Source: Bacteroides sp.
GTDB taxonomy: Bacteria > Bacteroidota > Bacteroidia > Bacteroidales > Bacteroidaceae
Assembly: GCA_022648295.1 (NCBI GenBank)
Contig: JALCME010000008.1
Span: 95,632 to 159,631, forward strand
Length of the DNA stretch: 64,000 nt
Direction of reading: 5' to 3'
The notes beneath the pieces are model-generated. The model worked only from the letters and a program-made list of their open reading frames with translations, was not told the DNA's origin and ran no database searches. The position numbers were made by a program, and so were the translations under genes. Below are positions 9,188 to 15,931 of the stretch, piece after piece. Numbering within the stretch: position 1 is the first letter of the stretch; every line of letters starts with the position of its first letter.

Positions 9188-9218
9188 AAAAGGGCGAGAT
9201 TAAATGCCCCGCCCTTTT
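9188..9218 (-). terminator. Intrinsic terminator of pfp
   Basis: A 9-bp perfect stem AAAAGGGCG (9188-9196) / CGCCCTTTT (9210-9218) lies 17 bp past the pfp stop, with an A-rich run on the plus strand that reads as a U-tract on the minus strand. Confidence 0.75.
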
Positions 9219-9234
9219 CCCTATCTAATATAAA

Positions 9235-10881
9235 TTATTGAGCATGCTCCAATTGAAGTGTCTTTGTCGGCTGATCACAAACTTCTGTTGGTCCAAAATA
9301 TTGAATCGGACCCGGATAGACATAGTCAGTAACCATTGCCCAAGTATCACGTTTAGCAGCAAACGCTTTGAAAGGAGCACCATCCAATTTGACCAAGGCC
9401 TTCTGGATAACAGGTTTCATTTCACCATGGCGACGCTCCATATTCATCATCATTGTAATAGGCACGCCACCGGCAATCCACTGATCGGCAGGAGCGGTAG
9501 TGTTCCGTACGGAAGACATATAGCCGGTTTTTCCATTAGCTATCAAGGCAGAAGCTGCATACCCCAGCGAGTAGCAATAGTCAGCATCATAATTGGAAGG
9601 AGCTGCACAACGACCTTCATAACCAAAAAAGTGGTGTTGGGCGGCAAACTTACCAACAAACTTACCTTCTTCTTTCCAGGAAGCAAGCTTAGTAGCAACC
9701 ATTTCGGATAATAATTTTTCTGTTTCAATAAGAGAAACCTGTACATTTCCATGTGGATCACGGTCTAATGACAATTGACGTGCCACACCCTCGGGCAAGC
9801 TGGCATACACCGTAGCATTTTCTTTCGAAAGCTTGCTGATGATATAGTCACGTTGATGAGATTTCTTGATGTGAGAAAACTCTTCTGCATTAGCCGCCAG
9901 AAAGTCGTTCAATTCAGCAATCAAACGTTTCATAGCCGGGATAAATTCGATCAACCCCTCCGGTATAAGAACAGTTCCGAAATTATTCCCTTGAGCCGCA
10001 CGCGCAGCTACAATCTGAGCAATATAAGTTACAATATCATCCAAAGACATATCCTTAGCTTCCACTTCTTCGGAAATAATGCAAATATTAGGTTGCACTT
10101 GCAACGCACATTCTAAAGCAATATGGGAAGCAGAGCGCCCCATCAATTTAATAAAATGCCAATATTTGCGAGCGGAATTACAATCACGCTGAATATTACC
10201 TATAACCTCAGAATAAACTTTGCAAGCCGTATCAAAACCGAAAGAGGTTTCAATCATTTCATTCTTAAGGTCACCATCAATGGTTTTCGGACAACCGATA
10301 ACCTGCACACCACATTTCTTGGCGGCATAATATTCAGCTAGGACACAAGCGTTTGTATTCGAATCATCCCCACCTATGATAACTAAGGCTTTAATGCCTA
10401 ATTCTTTTAAAATCTCATATCCCTTTTCAAACTGATCTACCGTTTCTAGTTTAGTACGACCAGAACCGATAATATCAAATCCACCGGTATTACGATACTC
10501 ATCAACGATATCAGCAGTTAGCTCCATATAATTATGATCAACCAACCCACCGGGGCCAAGAATAAATCCATAAAGCTTGCAGTCTTTATTTAGTTTTTTT
10601 ATACCATCAAATAATCCGGAAATTACATTATGTCCACCGGGAGCTTGCCCTCCAGAAAGAATAACTCCCACATTAAAAGATTGATATCTAGCATTTTCAC
10701 TAGCTGTTTCAAACTTAATCAAAGGCATCCCATAAGTATTTGGGAATAATTTCTGAATGGCATCCTGATCGGCAACAGATTGGGTCGGAGCTCCCATCAC
10801 TGCCTTTACAGTTCCTCTCAGAGCCTGTGGAAGTTTAGGCTGATACGCAGCCCTTGCAATTTGTAATGCACTTTTAGTCAT
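9235..10881 (-). CDS. pfp: Diphosphate--fructose-6-phosphate 1-phosphotransferase (PPi-PFK)
   Basis: PPi-PFK phosphorylates fructose 6-phosphate with pyrophosphate, reversibly, in glycolysis. The 548-residue length fits the long PPi-PFK class. The PPi signatures are present: GGDDSNT, where ATP enzymes have GGDGS, and PKTIDGDL with the lysine that favours PPi. The catalytic TIDGD is intact and an [10 protein letters not shown] phosphate-binding motif is near residue 75. The ATG at 10881 (MTKSALQIA) is preferred over an in-frame start at 10932. It is a single gene with its own terminator. Use of PPi saves ATP in anaerobic fermentation, in keeping with a Bacteroides-like host. Confidence 0.95.
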   Translation of the reverse strand: MTKSALQIARAAYQPKLPQALRGTVKAVMGAPTQSVADQDAIQKLFPNTYGMPLIKFETASENARYQSFNVGVILSGGQAPGGHNVISGLFDGIKKLNKDCKLYGFILGPGGLVDHNYMELTADIVDEYRNTGGFDIIGSGRTKLETVDQFEKGYEILKELGIKALVIIGGDDSNTNACVLAEYYAAKKCGVQVIGCPKTIDGDLKNEMIETSFGFDTACKVYSEVIGNIQRDCNSARKYWHFIKLMGRSASHIALECALQVQPNICIISEEVEAKDMSLDDIVTYIAQIVAARAAQGNNFGTVLIPEGLIEFIPAMKRLIAELNDFLAANAEEFSHIKKSHQRDYIISKLSKENATVYASLPEGVARQLSLDRDPHGNVQVSLIETEKLLSEMVATKLASWKEEGKFVGKFAAQHHFFGYEGRCAAPSNYDADYCYSLGYAASALIANGKTGYMSSVRNTTAPADQWIAGGVPITMMMNMERRHGEMKPVIQKALVKLDGAPFKAFAAKRDTWAMVTDYVYPGPIQYFGPTEVCDQPTKTLQLEHAQ

Positions 10882-11006
10882 GTTGTTTATTTTTAAAGGT
10901 GTTAATAAAGTTTCGTTTCTAAAACCCCGCAAATTTCGTTTTTTTTCGGAGAATATGCAAACTTTTCAAAGACTTACCTTATTCAGTTTATAATCAATTT
11001 ATCTCT

Positions 11007-11080
11007 GATATTGCTCCGATATATATCCCATAAATATACTATATATCAGAACTATAACGAATATATATCGGAGCAATATC
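11007..11080. repeat. Perfect 20-bp inverted repeat, 34-bp spacer
   Basis: GATATTGCTCCGATATATAT at 11007-11026 is the exact reverse complement of 11061-11080, and the flanking five bases match at four positions. The spacer 11027-11060 is A/T-rich. It ends 45 bp upstream of the -7 box of the DUF6266 gene. It could be an operator for a dimeric regulator, a strong hairpin, or a site for a recombinase. Confidence 0.8.
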
Positions 11081-11124
11081 AAAGATATACCAAAGTATAT
11101 ACGTCGAAAAATCAAAATTATACT

Positions 11125-11132
11125 TATCTTTG
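11125..11132 (+). promoter_or_regulatory. -7 box of the DUF6266 gene
   Basis: TATCTTTG matches TAnnTTTG exactly, 53 bp before the ATG at 11185. The -33 position has no good TTTG, which may mean that an activator is needed. Confidence 0.5.
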
Positions 11133-11184
11133 TGGTTATAACAAAGCAGAATATAATATTAGCTGATAATAAAAAATAGAATAT

Positions 11185-11808
11185 ATGGGAACTATTAAAC
11201 AAGGTATTCTTGGAGATTTTTCAGGAAAAGTAGGGAATGTAATAGGCTATAAACGGAATGGAGTCAATTACCTCCGTGCACAAGCAGCCTGCATCAGTAA
11301 TCCCAGAACAAAAGAACAACAAAAGCAACGGGAAAAATTCTCAGCGGCAATGTGCTTCCTTAAAGCTGTTAATCCTTTCATTCGTATAGGGTATAAAAAC
11401 TATACACAAGGACGAACAGCTTATAACACAGCCTTATCTTATCTGTTAAAACGAGCTATCGTGGTAAACGGAGAACAAAAAGAAATCAATTTTAAGCAAG
11501 CAATGGTCTCTATAGGCTTCCTAATGCCCGTATTCAATGCATCAGCAAAGTATGACAATAACAAAATGATCTTTCAATGGGAAGATAATAGCGGCACGGG
11601 CAATGCAGAAGCTACAGATGTGGCAATGCTGCTTGTTTATAACAAAGAGAAAGGAATATCCCTCTATAACATGATCGCTGCCACCCGTGCTGATAGTTTT
11701 GCCCAAATAGACCTACCCGAAGAATGGGGTAAAAATACACTAATTCCCTATCTGAGTTTTACTAGTACAGACGGAGAAGAAGTGGCAAACAGCATATGCC
11801 TGATATAG
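11185..11808 (+). CDS. DUF6266 family protein
   Basis: This is a 207-residue protein of unknown function. The start MGTIKQGILGDFSGKVGNVIG is the family signature of DUF6266, common in Bacteroidota and often present in several copies. The N-terminal 60 residues are basic. The rest looks like a beta-rich domain (IFQWEDN, DVAMLLVYN, IPYLSFTSTDG). There is no signal peptide or membrane helix. It stands alone behind a long inverted repeat. An older suggestion that such proteins are phage- or element-related cannot be tested here, and no mobile genes surround it. Confidence 0.8.
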   Translation: MGTIKQGILGDFSGKVGNVIGYKRNGVNYLRAQAACISNPRTKEQQKQREKFSAAMCFLKAVNPFIRIGYKNYTQGRTAYNTALSYLLKRAIVVNGEQKEINFKQAMVSIGFLMPVFNASAKYDNNKMIFQWEDNSGTGNAEATDVAMLLVYNKEKGISLYNMIAATRADSFAQIDLPEEWGKNTLIPYLSFTSTDGEEVANSICLI

Positions 11809-11918
11809 CTCACAACCTATATCATAAGAAAAATTACAGATATACGTAATGCATTATTCTATAAAAAAGCATATCTTTACCGAGAAAATTCAATAGAATC
11901 ATTCTAAATGTAAAAATT

Positions 11919-12188
11919 ATGGCAAGTAGAAGACAACTTAAAAAGAATATTAATTACATAATAGGAGAATTATTCACAGAGTGTTTAATACAGCATTTGT
12001 ATATACCCGAAACGGACAAAACAAAAGCTGATGAATTAATGGGCAAAATTCTAAAAATACAGGATGAATTCATTAATCGCATCAGTCATACCGAAGCGGG
12101 AAATGTAAAAGGTTTCTATAAAAAATTCCATGCTGACTTCAATGCCAAAATCGATGAAGTAATTAGCGCATTAGGCAAATTGAAGTAA
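11919..12188 (+). CDS. Small conserved helical protein of unknown function
   Basis: The product has 89 residues, is Lys/Glu-rich and is predicted to be almost all alpha-helical (NINYIIGELFTECLIQ; ELMGKILKIQDEFINR; FYKKFHADFNAKIDEVISAL). No signal peptide or catalytic motif is visible. A near-consensus -7 box TATCTTTA is at 11872-11879. The gene ends 9 bp before the acyltransferase start, so the two are probably one transcript. I do not recognise a named family. Confidence 0.65.
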   Translation: MASRRQLKKNINYIIGELFTECLIQHLYIPETDKTKADELMGKILKIQDEFINRISHTEAGNVKGFYKKFHADFNAKIDEVISALGKLK

Positions 12189-12197
12189 AAAGCAGGA

Positions 12198-12752
12198 ATG
12201 AGAAAAATTATATACAACTTTATCTATCGACAAATTCTGCGATGGAAGACGAATGTCACAGTGCCAAACTATGACAAATGTGTGATATGTGCAGCTCCAC
12301 ATACTTCGAACTGGGATTTATTCATTGGTAAGCTATTTTATGGCGCCATGGGGCGAAAAACGAGCTTTATGATGAAAAAAGAGTGGTTTATATTCCCGCT
12401 GGGATTGTTATTCAGGGCCATCGGAGGCATACCGGTAGACCGCGGACACAAAACCTCCTTAGTAGAACAAATGACAAAACAATTTGCTCAAAGCAAAAAA
12501 TTTCATCTCGCTATTACACCGGAAGGAACACGTAAAGCAAATCCTAATTGGAAGAAAGGATTCTATTATATAGCTCTCAAAGCGAAAGTCCCTATTATGC
12601 TTATAGCAATTGATTACCCTAATAAAACCATTGTGTCAACAAAGTCTATCATGCCAAGTGGAGACATCGTAAAAGATATGAGGGAAATAAAACTCTACTT
12701 TAAAAATTACAAAGGGAAGAATCCGCGCAATTTTGCTCTGGGAGAAATCTAA
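12198..12752 (+). CDS. PlsC-like 1-acylglycerol-3-phosphate acyltransferase family protein
   Basis: This 184-residue member of the LPLAT acyltransferase family transfers an acyl chain to a lysolipid or related acceptor at the inner membrane. The catalytic HX4D motif is HTSNWD (His35-Asp40). The substrate motif is TPEGTRK near residue 112, and a GGIPVDR motif stands before it. It is shorter than typical PlsC (about 240) and lacks an obvious N-terminal transmembrane helix; short forms like this are common in Bacteroidota. It lies 9 bp after the 89-residue protein gene. A second, longer PlsC is encoded at 29337, so this one may serve another lipid such as an aminolipid. The acceptor is inferred, not shown. 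Confidence 0.82.
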   Translation: MRKIIYNFIYRQILRWKTNVTVPNYDKCVICAAPHTSNWDLFIGKLFYGAMGRKTSFMMKKEWFIFPLGLLFRAIGGIPVDRGHKTSLVEQMTKQFAQSKKFHLAITPEGTRKANPNWKKGFYYIALKAKVPIMLIAIDYPNKTIVSTKSIMPSGDIVKDMREIKLYFKNYKGKNPRNFALGEI

Positions 12753-12822
12753 AAACAAAGCTGTAAATAGCAGCCTATTTTAGAATATAAAAGGTATATA
12801 ACTAAAACAAAAAGAACACATC

Positions 12823-13635
12823 ATGAATCCTTTGCGTATTACCCCCCTGCAAATGGATATCATTTGGGAAGATAAACAAAAAAATCTTCAACGACTTCGT
12901 AAAAAGTTGGAGAGAATTTGCGAAGAAACGGACATTGTTATTCTACCCGAAATGTTTTCGACAGGGTTTAGTATGAACAGCCGTAATTTAGCTGAGTCAA
13001 CCTCGGGAAAAACAATTACGACACTACGGCAATGGTCCGCGGAGTTTCAAATAGCTCTTGCGGGAAGCTATATCGCTTGTGATGCCGGACTATCCGAACA
13101 TACTCCGGAGACAAAAACAAACTATTATAACCGCGCCTTTTTTATTACTCCCGAAGGTAACGCTTCTTTCTATGACAAGCGCCATTTATTTCGCATGGGA
13201 AATGAAGTTGAAAGTTTCACCGCCGGGGCAAAACGTCCCATTATCAACTATAAAGGTTGGAACATCTTATTACTGGTGTGCTACGATCTCCGGTTCCCGG
13301 TATGGAGCAGAAACAGAAGCAACGAATATGATATACTCATTTACACCGCCAATTGGCCGGCTTCCCGTCGGCACGTATGGGATATATTATTACAAGCAAG
13401 AGCTTTGGAAAATATGAGTTATGTATGTGGCGTCAACCGTATAGGCATAGATGGGAATGAATTATCTTACAACGGTGGTAGTACAATATACTCTCCTAAA
13501 GGAGAACAAATGATTATCATCCCGGACCATGAAGAGGGATTTGCCACGGCAAGCCTTGATAGAAATTCGCTAAAGAATTTCCGAAATAAATTTCCGGTAT
13601 GGAAAGATGCGGATCAATTTGAAATACAAACTTAA
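12823..13635 (+). CDS. Carbon-nitrogen hydrolase (nitrilase superfamily), omega-amidase-like
   Basis: The 270-residue enzyme has the full catalytic triad of the nitrilase superfamily: Glu43 (ILPEMF), Lys119 (YDKRHLFR) and Cys153 (LVCYDLRFP). The RHLFRMGNE loop and the LRFPVWSR segment match the YafV/Nit2-like omega-amidases. These hydrolyse alpha-ketoglutaramate or alpha-ketosuccinamate, products of glutamine/asparagine transamination, releasing ammonia. It is cytoplasmic, with no signal peptide. It lies 70 bp after the acyltransferase gene. Another amide substrate is possible. Confidence 0.85.
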   Translation: MNPLRITPLQMDIIWEDKQKNLQRLRKKLERICEETDIVILPEMFSTGFSMNSRNLAESTSGKTITTLRQWSAEFQIALAGSYIACDAGLSEHTPETKTNYYNRAFFITPEGNASFYDKRHLFRMGNEVESFTAGAKRPIINYKGWNILLLVCYDLRFPVWSRNRSNEYDILIYTANWPASRRHVWDILLQARALENMSYVCGVNRIGIDGNELSYNGGSTIYSPKGEQMIIIPDHEEGFATASLDRNSLKNFRNKFPVWKDADQFEIQT

Positions 13636-13709
13636 AAGTAAGAACTGCTTTTTAACTATTTTAATGTAAATATCCCAAAGAGAAGGGTGCACAAAACTTA
13701 AAAAGTCAC

Positions 13710-13757
13710 TACTTTTGTTCTCCAAAACATGTAATGAACATAGTTTTTTTATTTTTG
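13710..13757 (+). promoter_or_regulatory. Two candidate -7 boxes for the NagB/PIG-L fusion gene
   Basis: TACTTTTG (13710-13717) and TATTTTTG (13750-13757) both match TAnnTTTG, 91 and 51 bp before the ATG at 13808. Neither has a convincing -33 box. They suggest two start sites. Confidence 0.4.
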
Positions 13758-13807
13758 TTAAGTCTAAATAAACAAAAGACTTCAATCATTTATTAATAAA
13801 CAACATT

Positions 13808-15799
13808 ATGAAAACCAATCTTAGTTCTCAAATCACTCTTAATAGAGTATCCCCCAGGTACTACAAGCCTGAGAACGCATTTGAACGGTCAGTATTAACC
13901 CGACTAGAAAAGATTCCGACTGATATTTACGAATCGGCGGAAGAAGGTGCCGAACATATAGCTGGTGAAATAGCCCAACTCATTCGTGAAAAACAAAAAG
14001 TCGGACGTTTTTGTGTAATAGCATTAACCGGAGGCAGTTCCCCGCGTAATGTCTATTCAGCTCTAATCCGCATGCATAAAGAAGAGGGACTAAGCTTCCG
14101 CAACGTAATAGTATTCAATCTTTATGAATATTACCCATTGGCCCCAGACGCTATCAACAGCAACCTCAACGCTTTAAGGGAGATGTTTCTCAATCATGTT
14201 GACATTGACAAGCAAAATGTATTCAGTCCGGATGGAACAATTGCAAAAGATACGATCTTTGAATATTGCCGCTTATACGAGCAACGCATTGAAAGCTTTG
14301 GAGGAATAGATATCGCACTATTGGGCATTGGACGTGTAGGAAACATCGGTTTCAACGAACCCGGTTCCCGTCTAAACTCAACAACCCGGTTAATCTTGCT
14401 GGATAATGATTCCCGCAACGAAGCCTCTAAAAGATTCGGAAGTATAGAAAGCACCCCCATAAGCTCTATTACAATGGGAGTTTCTACAATCTTAGCTTCT
14501 AAAAAGATCTATTTGATGGCATGGGGTGAGGAAAAAGCAAAAATGGTAAAAGAATGTGTGGAAGGTCCGGTCACCGATACCATTCCGGCATCTTACCTAC
14601 AAACTCATAATGATGCCCATGTTGTTATAGACCTTTCATCTGCAGGTAACCTAACCCGTATTCAACGTCCATGGTTAGTGACATCTTGCGAATGGAACGA
14701 CAAATTAATACGTAGCGCTATCGTCTGGCTATGCCAATTAACTAAAAAACCTATTCTGAAATTAACGAATAGAGATTATAATGAAAACGGATTAAGTGAA
14801 TTGCTTGCATTATACGGTTCTGCCTACAATGTAAATATCAAGATATTCAATGATCTGCAACACACCATTACCGGATGGCCCGGAGGCAAACCTAATGCAG
14901 ATGACACTTATCGTCCGGAGCGTGCCAAACCATATCCTAAACGGATTATTGTATTTTCACCGCACCCTGATGATGATGTAATATCCATGGGGGGAACCAT
15001 ACGTCGTTTAGTAGAACAGAAGCATGATGTCCACATCGCATACGAAACATCAGGTAATATTGCTGTTGGCGATGAAGAAGTCATCCGCTTCCTGCACTTT
15101 ATCAACGGTTTCAATCAGATATTCAACAATAGCGAAGATAAAGTTATTGCCGACAAATATGCTGAAATACGCAAATTCTTAAAGGAAAAGAAAGATGGCG
15201 ATATAGACATAAGAGACATCTTAACGATCAAAGGACTGATACGTAGAGGAGAAGCAAGAACAGCCTGCACCTATAATAATATTCCTTTGGATCATTGCCA
15301 CTTCCTTGACCTGCCATTTTATGAAACCGGTAAAATCCAAAAGAATCCGATCAGTGAAGCCGATATAGAAATAGTGCGCAACTTACTTCGCGAAGTAAAG
15401 CCTCATCAAATTTTTGTAGCGGGAGACTTGGCTGACCCACATGGTACCCACAGGGTATGTACCGATTCTGTTTTTGCTGCTATCGATCTGGAAAAAGAAG
15501 AAGGAGCTAAATGGTTAAAAGATTGTCGCATTTGGATGTATCGCGGTGCATGGGCTGAATGGGAAATAGAGAACATAGAAATGGCTGTACCTATTAGTCC
15601 TGAAGAATTACGAGCAAAACGTAACTCTATTCTCAAACATCAGTCACAAATGGAAAGTGCACCTTTCTTAGGCAACGACGAACGGCTCTTCTGGCAACGT
15701 AGTGAAGAACGTAACCGCAGTACAGCAGCCCTGTATGATAGCCTTGGACTTGCATCATACGAAGCAATGGAAGCTTTCGTGGAATATATTCCCCTATAA
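13808..15799 (+). CDS. NagB-like (degenerate glucosamine-6-phosphate isomerase) domain fused to a PIG-L deacetylase
   Basis: The product has 663 residues in two domains. Residues 40-310 resemble glucosamine-6-phosphate deaminase (LTGGSSPRNVY, FNLYEYYPL, GFNEPGS). Residues 370-620 are a PIG-L/LmbE zinc deacetylase with SPHPDDD (His386, Asp388, Asp389) and DPHGTHR (His545, His548), a complete metal site. In the NagB half, three residues that act in catalysis in E. coli NagB differ: Asp72 corresponds to Tyr106, Asp141 to Val177 and His143 to Asn179, while Glu148 is kept as Glu184. The deaminase reaction is therefore unlikely, and this half may only bind an amino sugar phosphate. The deacetylase may act on an N-acetyl sugar. 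Such fusions are usually annotated as glucosamine-6-phosphate deaminase. The gene is followed by a terminator. Confidence 0.85.
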   Translation: MKTNLSSQITLNRVSPRYYKPENAFERSVLTRLEKIPTDIYESAEEGAEHIAGEIAQLIREKQKVGRFCVIALTGGSSPRNVYSALIRMHKEEGLSFRNVIVFNLYEYYPLAPDAINSNLNALREMFLNHVDIDKQNVFSPDGTIAKDTIFEYCRLYEQRIESFGGIDIALLGIGRVGNIGFNEPGSRLNSTTRLILLDNDSRNEASKRFGSIESTPISSITMGVSTILASKKIYLMAWGEEKAKMVKECVEGPVTDTIPASYLQTHNDAHVVIDLSSAGNLTRIQRPWLVTSCEWNDKLIRSAIVWLCQLTKKPILKLTNRDYNENGLSELLALYGSAYNVNIKIFNDLQHTITGWPGGKPNADDTYRPERAKPYPKRIIVFSPHPDDDVISMGGTIRRLVEQKHDVHIAYETSGNIAVGDEEVIRFLHFINGFNQIFNNSEDKVIADKYAEIRKFLKEKKDGDIDIRDILTIKGLIRRGEARTACTYNNIPLDHCHFLDLPFYETGKIQKNPISEADIEIVRNLLREVKPHQIFVAGDLADPHGTHRVCTDSVFAAIDLEKEEGAKWLKDCRIWMYRGAWAEWEIENIEMAVPISPEELRAKRNSILKHQSQMESAPFLGNDERLFWQRSEERNRSTAALYDSLGLASYEAMEAFVEYIPL

Positions 15800-15835
15800 C
15801 CTCCAGTAGGTTCTATGAATAAATTAGTTAAAAAC

Positions 15836-15866
15836 AGGGCTACTCTTTTTTGAGTAGCCCTTGCTA
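15836..15866 (+). terminator. Intrinsic terminator of the NagB/PIG-L gene
   Basis: A 10-bp perfect stem AGGGCTACTC (15836-15845) / GAGTAGCCCT (15852-15861) with a TTTTTT loop stands 37 bp after the stop codon. Confidence 0.85.
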
Positions 15867-15931
15867 TTTACTTTTTTTGCACATGCTTTTTTGTAAGAAG
15901 AAGGTGATAAGGATGTTTTATATACATAATC

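Larger units (their letters stand above)
10882..11184. other. 303-bp intergenic region between pfp and the DUF6266 gene
   Basis: The region is very A/T-rich and holds the divergent upstream regions of pfp and the DUF6266 gene. Its main content is the long inverted repeat and the -7 box listed separately. An open frame on the minus strand at 10999-11202 is hydrophobic and driven by the repeat; I do not regard it as a gene. Confidence 0.6.

Noticed and set aside
11007..11080. A phase-variable invertible promoter
   Set aside because: The spacer is only 34 bp with no -33/-7 pair inside, and no recombinase gene is near. The repeat itself is kept as a finding.
10999..11202. A 67-residue hydrophobic open frame on the minus strand
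   Set aside because: It is made mostly from the A/T-rich inverted repeat and runs into the start of the DUF6266 gene; the repeat explains it better.
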